Source: Aurantiochytrium sp. KH105 (Eukaryota; Sar; Bigyra; Thraustochytrida; Thraustochytriidae). Taken from it: a stretch of 64,000 nt of DNA. Within the stretch, counting starts at the first letter, position 1; each line of letters begins with the position of its first letter. Positions 1 through 8,814 of this stretch are shown in pieces. The DNA lies in NCBI GenBank assembly GCA_003116975.1, contig BGKB01000026.1:372001-436000 (forward strand). Reading direction: 5' to 3'. The notes beneath the pieces are model-generated. The model did no database searches. It was not told the DNA's origin and was given only the letters and a program-made list of their open reading frames with translations. The position numbers were made by a program, and so were the translations under genes.

Positions 1-1632
1 GGAGGACCCGGCGTCTTCAGTATGACCACCTCCCCCTTCTGGGAGTCCATCTTCCTCATTCGCCTCTCCTTTTACGAAGTCTTTGGAGTTTTGCTCTTCA
101 CGACCGTGATCATCGCAGTCACCACCTCGCTCTTGCAAGCGCTTCCAGTGCGCGTAGCCGGCGCCACCGCGCGCGCACGCCGCGAGCTCGTCCTCAGGGT
201 CTCTCTCGACTCTATGCGTCTCATCCAGCAAGGCTACGATGCATCCATGCTGCTTGAAAGCATCTCACTTCTCTACGAATACGAAGCCAACACCATGTAC
301 ACACGCGTGAGCGCAAAGCTCACCATCCTCCTGGTGACCATCCTCGTATTCATTGTATACTGGCAAGGCTCTATGCTGGTCACGGCAGCGGGTCTCGCCA
401 TGGTCGCGGCTCTCAGTTTGCAGAGGAAGGTCGTCAACCCATACCAGTGCCAACGCACCTCGCTCATGGGCAAGGTGCATGCTTCAATTCTCGACGCATT
501 GCGCTCGGCTGATGTGGTGACGATGCACAACATGGAGGATGAAGAGTGTCGGTCTCTGGACCAAGAGGAGCGTCAGGTTTCCAAGCTGGAGCTCATCATT
601 TCTCGAATTATGATTGTGCTTGGTGTGCCGGCGATTCTCGGTCTCGTGGTGAGCCTCCCTCTTGTTTTGGTTCTCTCTTGGGAGATCTTCCAGGGCACAA
701 CGCAGATCGAGGAGGCCGTGGACACGATGTTTGCCTTGCTTGCCATGTTCTTTATGGCAGACGAGGCACACAAGAGCCACAGCCGTTTGGCATTGACGGA
801 TCAGCAGGCGTCCATGTATGCGCGCACGCGTCGGCAAGTGGATGGTGCCTTGGGTGCAGGCAAGGCAGAGCTTGACGCTGCCAAAGGTGACAGAAATAGC
901 GGACCGCGCAACGTTGGACCTGGTGAAATTACGCTTACTGATGTGTCAGTAAAGTATCCCAAAACAGACAAGCCGGTCGTGAACAAGGTCTCCTTTACAG
1001 TCCCGCAAGGCTCCACCATGGCTATCGTTGCCGAGAGCGGCGGTGGCAAGTCGACGCTGTTTCGCGCCGTCTCTGGACTTGTACAGTTTGAGGGCAAGAT
1101 TGCTTGCGGCGGAGTGTCGCTTACGCGGAGCTCGCGGCGAGCGATTCGCGCGAAAATGGGTTTCGTGAGCCAAGACTCGAAGCTTTTCGCCCGGAGCATT
1201 CGCGAGAACATTTGGTACGGTAACGAAGGCTCACCCGACGATGACAAGATTTGGGATGTGCTTGAGCAAGTTGGCCTCGCAAAGTGGGTCAAAGAACTCA
1301 CAGCAAATCTCGACACTGTGCTTGCGACGGAGCGCATGGTAAGTGGAGGTCAAGCGCAGCGTCTGCAGATCGCGCGTCTTCTGTGCCGCAAGGGCGTCCA
1401 CTATGTTCTTTTGGACGAGTGCATGAGCGCCTTGGATCCTGCCATGCGCGCACACGTCACGATTGCTCTTCGCAGCTTCCTCATTGACAAGACTGCGCTC
1501 GTCATTACGCATTCGCACGACACGGTGTCGGACCTCTGCGACTATGTGCTGCATATTGGCAAGTTGCAGGCTTTGGAGTCGAGCGCGCTCCTCACCACTT
1601 CCAATTATCTCGCGAGCATCGACCACAAATGA
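1..1632 (+). CDS. ABC half-transporter A1, 5' end outside window
   Basis: Partial member of the ABC exporter cluster. The frame is already open at base 1, and base 1 aligns with base 3397 of the next gene (A2), so roughly the first 115 residues lie outside the window. The visible ATG at 22 is internal. The protein has the last membrane helices of an ABCB-like transmembrane domain and a full nucleotide-binding domain: Walker A AESGGGKST near codon 344, Q-loop FVSQDS, signature VSGGQ, Walker B LLDE with D-loop SALD, and the switch His in ITHSHDT. By family rules it should export a substrate by ATP hydrolysis as a homo- or heterodimer; the substrate cannot be read. The first 930 bases differ from A2 at only four positions, but blocks at 931-1018, 1245-1311 and after 1433 are diverged. 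This points to recent duplication plus gene conversion. Confidence 0.88.
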   Translation, partial: GGPGVFSMTTSPFWESIFLIRLSFYEVFGVLLFTTVIIAVTTSLLQALPVRVAGATARARRELVLRVSLDSMRLIQQGYDASMLLESISLLYEYEANTMYTRVSAKLTILLVTILVFIVYWQGSMLVTAAGLAMVAALSLQRKVVNPYQCQRTSLMGKVHASILDALRSADVVTMHNMEDEECRSLDQEERQVSKLELIISRIMIVLGVPAILGLVVSLPLVLVLSWEIFQGTTQIEEAVDTMFALLAMFFMADEAHKSHSRLALTDQQASMYARTRRQVDGALGAGKAELDAAKGDRNSGPRNVGPGEITLTDVSVKYPKTDKPVVNKVSFTVPQGSTMAIVAESGGGKSTLFRAVSGLVQFEGKIACGGVSLTRSSRRAIRAKMGFVSQDSKLFARSIRENIWYGNEGSPDDDKIWDVLEQVGLAKWVKELTANLDTVLATERMVSGGQAQRLQIARLLCRKGVHYVLLDECMSALDPAMRAHVTIALRSFLIDKTALVITHSHDTVSDLCDYVLHIGKLQALESSALLTTSNYLASIDHK

Positions 1633-3054
1633 CTTGTTCAACTTTACCATCATAATCCATATCATCATCTCGACGATCTTGCACAGCCATTCTTGCACCC
1701 ACCATCATCTGCAGCTGCCGCATCGTCACTGGCAGGGGAGGACCCCGCACGAAACATGAATGGGCGCGCGCCTCTTTCTGGCGCGGCGCGTGCGACGCAG
1801 ATCGACCGAAAGTTCAGAGATGAGCAGGCAGGCGCCCCCCGGCTGCACGCACGAGTCCTCTCTGCTCTGGCTCGCTGCAGGCTGCTCTGCAGAATCTCGA
1901 CTACGCGCGTTGGCTCGATCGACGGGCTGGTCGATCAGTCGGCCGCAACTCGCCCGCCAGCCTCCCGCTCGCAGGCCCGCCCGCACGCACGCACGCCGCT
2001 TGTGCCAGCAGTGCCAGCAAGGCTGCTTTCGGACAATGCGAATGAACTTCACAGGTCCGCGCCGTGGAGCACCGCGGAGCATAGCACCCGCACGGCACGG
2101 CACGGCACAATGCGGCACGGCGCTGCTGCACAGCGCGGCACAGCACGACCGCGCAGATGTCCGTCGCGGCCTTCCCTTCCGCGTCGCCCTCGCTCATTGT
2201 CAGGGCGGAGTGAAAAGCGTAGCGCTGTCCGGGTCGCTGATGGCGCCGTCGGGCGTGCGCAGCAGACAGCTAAAAAATAAGAGGGAAAGTGTGAAAATCG
2301 CGCACCAATCACAGCTGGAACGGTCATCCGCGATTACTACTCGTCTACTGTGGTAGTGGTGGCTCGCACATGGTATATTTGAAATTTGGAAGTTGCCGCC
2401 TGGACTAACATAACTGCAACTAGTAGAAGGCGAGCGAGGGCGGCAGGAGTGCGACGCGCGTGCGGTCTTCGCGGCCAAGGGCCGGCGGGCCGGCGGCCGA
2501 GCGGGCGCGTCTCGGCGGGCGGACTTCGAGATTCCTTTTTTTGGTTATAAAAAGACGAGTCAAGAGATAGATCGGTAGCCGCCGTGCTGGCGACGGACGC
2601 CTGGCCGGCGTGGCGGAGTGGCGAGCAGATCAAGGAAAGAAAAGGAATGCAGAAAACGTGCCGCTGCCGGTCGAGCTCGATCTTCGCGCCGAGACGTTGG
2701 TGGCTGCTGGCTGCTGGAGAATAGAAAAGTTCTGCAACCTTGCAAGTGCGATCGATACATGAGAGCGCGAGAGGGAACGCATGAGAGGAGAGAAAAGAAA
2801 AGAAAGGAAAAGAAAAAAAAAGCGCCAAGTGGAAGATGATGTGAGACATGTGTGTCGAGCACAGGCGAGGGATACCCGAGGTAGGCAATCAGCGAATGCA
2901 TCACTACTGCTGATATGCTTACAGAAAAAGCTTCCATGCGTTGGCACGTGCAAGCTGGTAAACCATGAATGGCTGCTGACCGAGAAAGCCTAAGAGTGCG
3001 AGAGACATCCGACGCACTTACCTCGACACGCGAGTGAGCCAAAGGCCTAGAATC
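1633..3054. other. Intergenic region between A1 and A2
   Basis: No convincing gene. Open frames here overlap on both strands, use non-ATG starts or show GC-driven composition with no motif. It holds a CACGG repeat near 2091-2109, a GC-rich block near 2478-2520, a TATA-like TATAAAAA at 2546-2553 and an AG-rich tract at 2770-2830. The last parts may be promoter and 5' untranslated region of A2. Confidence 0.6.
2546..2553 (+). promoter_or_regulatory. TATA-like element upstream of A2
   Basis: TATAAAAA on the plus strand, about 500 bases before the A2 ATG. It would imply a long 5' leader. Motif match only. Confidence 0.25.
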
Positions 3055-5073
3055 ATGCAAAGCCAGCTGGGGCCCCATGCGTCGCACGCCCGCTTCGACG
3101 ATGATCCCGAAGACCTTGAGATGAGTTTTGAAAAGGCGCGAGGCGGCGTCGGCGTACACGGCAGCACCAGCGACAAAGGCGACGATGAAGAGGGCTATCC
3201 TGGAAAGCACAACCACGTCACCGATGCATCCGCGCCAACGCTCGACATGGAGGAGGTCGGCTCGCTCGCAGCTGGCGTCTCAAAGTATAACCTCTACGGC
3301 ATCATCTTCATCGGATGCCTGGCCGTTGTCGTGAACAAATGGCTCCTGGCCGTGGCGATGCGCAAAATCTTCATTTGGCTCGAGGAGAGCTTTGCTGGAG
3401 GACCCGGCGTCTTCAGTATGACCACCTCCCCCTTCTGGGAGTCCATCTTCCTCATTCGTCTCTCCTTTTACGAAGTCTTTGGAGTTTTGCTCTTCACGAC
3501 CGTGATCATCGCAGTCACCACCTCGCTCTTGCAAGCGCTTCCAGTGCGCGTAGCCGGCGCCACCGCGCGCGCACGCCGCGAGCTCGTCCTCAGGGTCTCT
3601 CTCGACTCTATGCGTCTCATCCAGCAAGGCTACGATGCATCCATGCTGCTTGAAAGCATCTCACTTCTCTACGAATACGAAGCCAACACCATGTACACAC
3701 GCGTGAGCGCAAAGCTCACCATCCTCCTGGTGACCATCCTCGTATTCATTGTATACTGGCAAGGCTCTATGCTGGTCACGGCAGCGGGTCTCGCCATGGT
3801 CGCGGCTCTCAGTTTGCAGAGGAAGGTCGTCAACCCATACCAGTGCCAACGCACCTCGCTCATGGGCAAGGTGCATGCTTCAATTCTCGACGCATTGCGC
3901 TCGGCTGATGTGGTGACGATGCACAACATGGAGGATGAAGAGTGTCGGTCTCTGGACCAAGAGGAGCGCCAGGTTTCCAAGCTGGAGCTCATCATTTCTC
4001 GAATTATGATTGTGCTTGGTGTGCCGGCGATTCTCGGTCTCGTGGTGAGCCTCCCTCTTGTTTTGGTTCTCTCTTGGGAGATCTTCCAGGGCACAACGCA
4101 GATCGAGGAGGCCGTGGACACGATGTTCGCCTTGCTTGCCATGTTCTTTATGGCAGACGAGGCACACAAGAGCCACAGCCGTTTGGCATTGACGGATCAG
4201 CAGGCGTCCATGTATGCGCGCACGCGTCGGCAAGTGGATGGTGCCTTGGGTGCAGGCAAGGCAGAGCTTGACGCTGCCAAAGGTGACAGAAATGGCGGAC
4301 CGCGCAACGTTGGACCTGGTGAAATTGCGCTCACGGACGTCTCGATTCAGTATCCCGGGACGGATGCGCCTGCGGTGAAGAATGTGTCCTTCGCCATTCC
4401 GCAAGGCTCCACCACGGCTATCGTTGCCGAGAGCGGCGGTGGCAAGTCGACGCTGTTTCGCGCCGTCTCTGGACTTGTGCAGTTTGAGGGCAAGATTGCT
4501 TGCGGCGGAGTGTCGCTTACGCGGAGCTCGCGGCGAGCGATTCGCGCGAAAATGGGTTTCGTGAGCCAGGACTCGAAGCTTTTCGCCCGGAGCATTCGCG
4601 AGAACATTTGGTACGGTAACGAAGGCTCACCCGACGATGACTTGATCTGGGAAGTTCTCGAGCAAGTAGGTCTTGCGACATGGGTTGAAGGACTTAGAGA
4701 AAGTCTTGACACTGTGCTTGCGACGGAGCGCATGGTGAGTGGAGGTCAAGCGCAGCGTCTGCAGATCGCGCGTCTTCTGTGCCGCAAGGGCGTCCACTAT
4801 GTTCTTTTGGACGAGTGCATGAGCGCCTTGGACCCTTCCATGCGAGCACACGTGACTGTCGCGCTTCAAATGTTCCTGCGCGGCAAGACTGCGCTCGTCA
4901 TTACGCACTCGCACGATACCATTTCGGACCTCTGTGACCATGTGGTGCATATTGGCAAGCTCCAGGCCGGGGAGCAGCATGCACTTCTTTCGACGTCAAA
5001 TTATCTCGCTAGTCTTCAACGCGAGCAAGCCGCAACGCGCAAGGCCTCAAAGAAATACTCGACCCGTCGTTGA
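3055..5073 (+). CDS. ABC half-transporter A2 (672 aa)
   Basis: Complete ABCB-like half exporter. The ATG at 3055 is used; the frame extends seven codons further up only to a GTG. A charged N-terminal tail of about 75 residues precedes the first membrane segment. The conserved LRKIFIW-like segment appears here as MRKIFIWLEE, followed by about five more helices and a cytoplasmic loop PVRVAGATARARRE that is shared in form by the whole cluster. The nucleotide-binding domain has Walker A AESGGGKST from residue 458, VSGGQ, LLDECMSALDP and ITHSHDT. The first Walker A Gly is Ala, but the catalytic Glu and switch His are present, so ATPase activity is plausible. The tail is basic (KASKKYSTRR). It is nearly identical to A1 across the membrane domain. 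The likely role is membrane export of an unknown substrate; half-transporters must dimerise. Confidence 0.9.
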   Translation: MQSQLGPHASHARFDDDPEDLEMSFEKARGGVGVHGSTSDKGDDEEGYPGKHNHVTDASAPTLDMEEVGSLAAGVSKYNLYGIIFIGCLAVVVNKWLLAVAMRKIFIWLEESFAGGPGVFSMTTSPFWESIFLIRLSFYEVFGVLLFTTVIIAVTTSLLQALPVRVAGATARARRELVLRVSLDSMRLIQQGYDASMLLESISLLYEYEANTMYTRVSAKLTILLVTILVFIVYWQGSMLVTAAGLAMVAALSLQRKVVNPYQCQRTSLMGKVHASILDALRSADVVTMHNMEDEECRSLDQEERQVSKLELIISRIMIVLGVPAILGLVVSLPLVLVLSWEIFQGTTQIEEAVDTMFALLAMFFMADEAHKSHSRLALTDQQASMYARTRRQVDGALGAGKAELDAAKGDRNGGPRNVGPGEIALTDVSIQYPGTDAPAVKNVSFAIPQGSTTAIVAESGGGKSTLFRAVSGLVQFEGKIACGGVSLTRSSRRAIRAKMGFVSQDSKLFARSIRENIWYGNEGSPDDDLIWEVLEQVGLATWVEGLRESLDTVLATERMVSGGQAQRLQIARLLCRKGVHYVLLDECMSALDPSMRAHVTVALQMFLRGKTALVITHSHDTISDLCDHVVHIGKLQAGEQHALLSTSNYLASLQREQAATRKASKKYSTRR

Positions 5074-5994
5074 CACCTTCCGACCTCCCTTCCCTTATCT
5101 GCCAGCTGCAGCAAGTGGCTAGCTAGCTTTCGCGTCACGCGCAGTGGTGCGGTGCACAAGAAATGTGCACTGTTGCACAAGCTACGCTGTGACGCGCCGC
5201 ACACCCACCGCGCGCTTCACGCCTCCCCCAAAGCGTTGTTGTCCCCGCGTCGCTGCGCATGCGGCCCTCGGGCTGGAAGAGAAGAGAAGACAAGAGAAGA
5301 GTTCGAGCATCGTCGCGCCGAGCTGCGCTGCGCGCCCGGGTGCGCACGACGCTGCGGAGCCTTAGCGAGTGCCCGACGGGCGCGACGACGTGGCTCGCTC
5401 TTGCTGCAGAGGGGCAGCGAGCTGGCCCCGGCGTTTGGGACAAGGGACCGGCGAGGTCGGTCTCGCGCAATGTCCTTGTGCACGCACGTGCCGCAAAAGG
5501 GAGCTACTAACCCCCCCCCCCCCCGCCCCCCCCCCCCGATTGCACCAGAACCTGTCAAGTTGAGGGCATGCGTGGCCAGACGACCTGGCGGCCCGATGGC
5601 CCGGCGGCCCGGCGGGCGAGCAGACCTCGAACTCGCATTTTGCTTCGTGCTGGCTGGGCCCAGAGCCTTCTATGGCCTACAGAGAGCGCGCAGGTCACCT
5701 CACCCTGGCTTGACTTACCTCAAGTGGTCCCTTGGAGCACGTAAACTTGAAGCGGCCCGACAGACTCGGAAGGCCTACAGGACTGGACGAACGCGCAGAC
5801 GTTCAATGCTCACAAGCAAAGACGAAATCGTACGGATTAGGCAAACAGTATCTTACATGTCAATTAGACTGCCTGATCTGAGGTAAAATTCAAGGACGAC
5901 ACTCTTCATCAAGCAAGCAAAGGGGTGTCATCTAAGTTGCTCTGGGGGCCTCAGGTTGACCTTTGTCTGAAAACGAGGTCGATAGAAAGCGACC
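5074..5994. other. Intergenic region between A2 and A3
   Basis: No supported gene. The open frames are composition artefacts in GC-rich DNA. Contains a poly-C tract (5511-5537) and a CGGCCCGG-rich block near 5578-5628 that resembles the GC-rich block upstream of A2. Confidence 0.6.
5511..5537. repeat. Poly-C homopolymer tract
   Basis: A 27-base run of C broken by one G at 5525. It may form G-quadruplex on the other strand and is a likely assembly-error site. Confidence 0.9.
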
Positions 5995-8049
5995 ATGGAA
6001 TTTACAAGCTGGCACTCCGAGCGCAGGGCTAGCAGAGACGCTGACGACTTGAAGCTAGATCCTAGCCCAAGCTTTTCCGGCGAGGCTTGTTCTCATGACA
6101 GCGACGCATGGAGCGCAAGCGAAGACGCCGAATCGGATGTACCCGCAAACCAAAGCAAAAACGCAAGGCGCCCACACTACAATGACGATGACCTGGGTCT
6201 CGATGTCTCCGAGGCGAAATCATGGAGGCGGTATATTCTCGTCATTGTCTACCTCAAGACGCTCTCTACCGTTTCCCTCAAGTGGCTTGTCGCGGTGATG
6301 CTGCGCAAGATCTTCATCTGGCTCGAAGAGACTTTCACGGGAGGGAGCAGCCTCTTTGGACTTTCAACGTCTGAATTTTGGAATGCAATCTTTTTGAACA
6401 CAGTCGATTTCTACACTCTTCTTGGGCTCAGCATGGGTCCGATCGTCATGATTGCACTGAGTACCGGAATCATTCGAGCCCTACCTGTACGTCTTGCAGG
6501 GGTCTACGCGCGTGCTCGGAGAGCACGACTCGTAGAGATCGCGCTCACCACTATGGCCCTCACCGAGATGAATGTTGATGCGAACTATCTTTTGGAACAA
6601 ATCTCGCTTCTCAACGAGTACGAGTCCCATGTTCAAGGTCCTCGCCTCGACTCGGTCGTGCGCATCGTTGTGGTGACTATCTTTTGCTTTGTCCTCTTTT
6701 GGCAAGCCACGGTATTTACTGTATTGCTCTTTGCCATTACAATACTTCTTCGCTTCAGCCTGCAGGATCGGCTGCTTCAAGAGCCGTATCGTCGTCGTGC
6801 TAAGATTACCAGCAATGTTCACGCATCGATTGATGATATCTTACGCGGCGCCGACGTTGTGGCGACACACAACATGGAATGGAGGGAGATGGATGCTCTC
6901 GCTGCCAAGGAAGCTCCAGGCATCAAGGTTGATCGCCAGATTTGGCGCGTCCTCCTCATCATGGGGTTTCCGGAGCTCTTTGCAGTGGGGCTTATGCTGC
7001 CCGGCGTGGTTCTCTTGGCGCGGCTCATGTTTGATAATACCGACTCCGTGTCTGACGCCATCAACACTCTCTTTGCACTCACGGCCATGTTCTTTGTCTT
7101 TGACGAGGGCCATAAAGGCCTTGTCACGCTCATTCTCACGAGTTCCCAGGCACAAAGCTACAAACAATCTCTTGGCGTCGTGAACGAAGTCCTCGCTGCA
7201 GTACCACCCCGGCAGCGTTTGAGGGAAAACTTCAAGAAGGACGGCGGCCATGACAGCGAAATGGAGAGTGACCCTGTTATACCAGGTTCGCTCGTCTTTG
7301 AGAATGTCACGGTCCAGTATCCTCGCACAAGCGCCCCTGCTGTGCGCGACATCAATTTCGCCATTCCTCAGGGCCTCACCATGGCCATCGTTGCCGAGAG
7401 CGGCGGCGGCAAGTCCACCCTCTTCCGCGTTGCGTCAGCCCTCGTGCGTCACCAGAGCGGAAACGTTTTCTACGGGAACATCGCTCTGAATGACCTCACC
7501 AAGCATGCTATCCGCAAACACATGGGCTTTGTTAGCCAAGACTCGATGCTCTTTGCGCGCACCATTCGCGAGAACATTTGGTATGGCAACGTCGGCGAGC
7601 CCGACGATAGCGTCATCTGGTCCGTGTTGGAGAACCTGGGTCTCGGCTCGTGGGTTCATTCGCTGGACGATGGTCTCGAGACCGTTCTGGCGACTGAGCG
7701 CATGGTGAGTGGAGGTCAGGCGCAACGTCTGCAGATTGCCCGTCTCTTGTGCCGTCAAGACGTGTACTATGTGCTACTGGACGAGTGTATGAGCGCCCTG
7801 GACCCTGTGATGCGCGCGACGGTGACACAGGCACTCAAAGTATTTCTGCGCGGCAAGACAGCCATGGTGATCACGCATTCGCACGATACCGTCTCTGACC
7901 TGTGCGACAAGGTGCTAGATCTTGGCAAGCTTGCCCACGGCGAAGACAGGGCTATTCAGTCTGCTCGCGAGTACCTCTCGAGCCTCGAGCACGGTGCCAG
8001 CGCGATCAGCTCAGCTTGGCGAGCTCTCTTCAGCCGTATGGCCGTGTGA
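5995..8049 (+). CDS. ABC half-transporter A3 (684 aa)
   Basis: Complete ABCB-like half exporter. The ATG at 5995 gives an N-terminus (EFTSWHSERRASRD) whose ERRAS motif recurs in A5 and A6, which supports this start. After about 70 acidic, serine-rich residues come some six membrane segments and the conserved loop PVRLAGVYARARRARLV. The coupling-type loop ADVVATHNMEWRE follows, then the nucleotide-binding domain: Walker A AESGGGKST 467-475, VSGGQ 571-575, Walker B Asp596/Glu597 and switch His628. The C-terminal tail (SSAWRALFSRMAV) is shared in form with A4-A6. Its nucleotide-binding domain matches A4 and A5 almost base for base between about 7449 and 7645, while the membrane domain is well diverged. 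This is consistent with gene conversion confined to part of the gene. Substrate unknown. Confidence 0.92.
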   Translation: MEFTSWHSERRASRDADDLKLDPSPSFSGEACSHDSDAWSASEDAESDVPANQSKNARRPHYNDDDLGLDVSEAKSWRRYILVIVYLKTLSTVSLKWLVAVMLRKIFIWLEETFTGGSSLFGLSTSEFWNAIFLNTVDFYTLLGLSMGPIVMIALSTGIIRALPVRLAGVYARARRARLVEIALTTMALTEMNVDANYLLEQISLLNEYESHVQGPRLDSVVRIVVVTIFCFVLFWQATVFTVLLFAITILLRFSLQDRLLQEPYRRRAKITSNVHASIDDILRGADVVATHNMEWREMDALAAKEAPGIKVDRQIWRVLLIMGFPELFAVGLMLPGVVLLARLMFDNTDSVSDAINTLFALTAMFFVFDEGHKGLVTLILTSSQAQSYKQSLGVVNEVLAAVPPRQRLRENFKKDGGHDSEMESDPVIPGSLVFENVTVQYPRTSAPAVRDINFAIPQGLTMAIVAESGGGKSTLFRVASALVRHQSGNVFYGNIALNDLTKHAIRKHMGFVSQDSMLFARTIRENIWYGNVGEPDDSVIWSVLENLGLGSWVHSLDDGLETVLATERMVSGGQAQRLQIARLLCRQDVYYVLLDECMSALDPVMRATVTQALKVFLRGKTAMVITHSHDTVSDLCDKVLDLGKLAHGEDRAIQSAREYLSSLEHGASAISSAWRALFSRMAV

Positions 8050-8089
8050 TGAAACTCATGATCGTGCGTAATAGATCTTTGTCCCGTCA

Positions 8090-8120
8090 GCGGCAGCGGC
8101 GGCGGCGGCGGCGGCGGCGA
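8090..8120. repeat. CGG trinucleotide repeat
   Basis: About ten CGG/CAG units just after the A3 stop codon; likely in its 3' untranslated region. Confidence 0.85.
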
Positions 8121-8714
8121 GGAGGTATGTAGCATGCGCAGTAAATAATTTGTCCATGGTGGCGTAGCATAGGCCTGCTACTAGTTCGATCGACGATGAA
8201 GAACAAGCGGTCATCAGCCTGGTCAAGGGCGATGTTCTCGTCGCGTGCATGCACACCCTGTCAATGTGCACACCTCCCGGTTCGTTCGCTCACACGCATT
8301 TCGCGGCCAAAACGCCACTCGCCAGACCATCCATCCATTTGGCCATTTGGGTGGCTATCGTGGATGATGGCGGCGACGACCTCGCTGTTCTTGCGCATGC
8401 ACGACCGCTGGTTGGTCGCCTTGCGCGTGACGCCCGGCCTTGGCCGACAGTGAAGAAGGCGGGCTGCGGCGACGAGCACGGATCGATCGACCTCGGCCCA
8501 GGTCCGAGCAATGGAATAGCAGCAGCTTTCGCAAGCGCAGTGACTCGGTGCGCGACGGCGGACCCAAACGAAGCGTGCGCTGCAGAGGCCGACAGCCTGA
8601 GGGAGAGGAGAAGTAGGTATAGTATGTAGGTATACTATACGTGTGAAGTAGCAGGAGAAGGTGGGAGGGAGGGAGGCCGGGAGTCGAGGTGTGCATGAGC
8701 ATGTTTGAGACCGC

Positions 8715-8721
8715 TATAAAG
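8715..8721 (+). promoter_or_regulatory. TATA-like element of A4
   Basis: TATAAAG on the plus strand, 94 bases before the chosen A4 ATG at 8815. The spacing is sensible for a core promoter with a short leader, and this also argues against the upstream ATG at 8689. Motif match only. Confidence 0.4.
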
Positions 8722-8814
8722 TCGCGCGTGCGGTATGCAGCCCGCGCTCGATCACGGGGCCACTGCAGAGAAAAACGGCGTGGGTCCGGACCACTGGCCA
8801 GATCCGGAATAAGG

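Larger units (their letters stand above)
8050..8814. other. Intergenic region between A3 and A4
   Basis: No supported gene. Holds a CGG repeat (8090-8120), a small inverted TATAGTAT/ATACTATA motif near 8616-8640, a GGGA-rich run near 8661-8680 and a TATA-like element at 8715. The frame of A4 is open upstream to 8689, but related genes start at the position matching 8815. Confidence 0.6.

Noticed and set aside
5509-5537. Poly-C tract as a telomere-like or mobile element end
   Set aside because: It is a simple homopolymer with no flanking duplication or inverted repeat.
8689-8814. N-terminal extension of A4 from an upstream ATG
   Set aside because: The 42 extra residues have no counterpart in A3, A5 or A6, and a TATA-like motif lies inside this stretch; the start at 8815 aligns with its paralogues.
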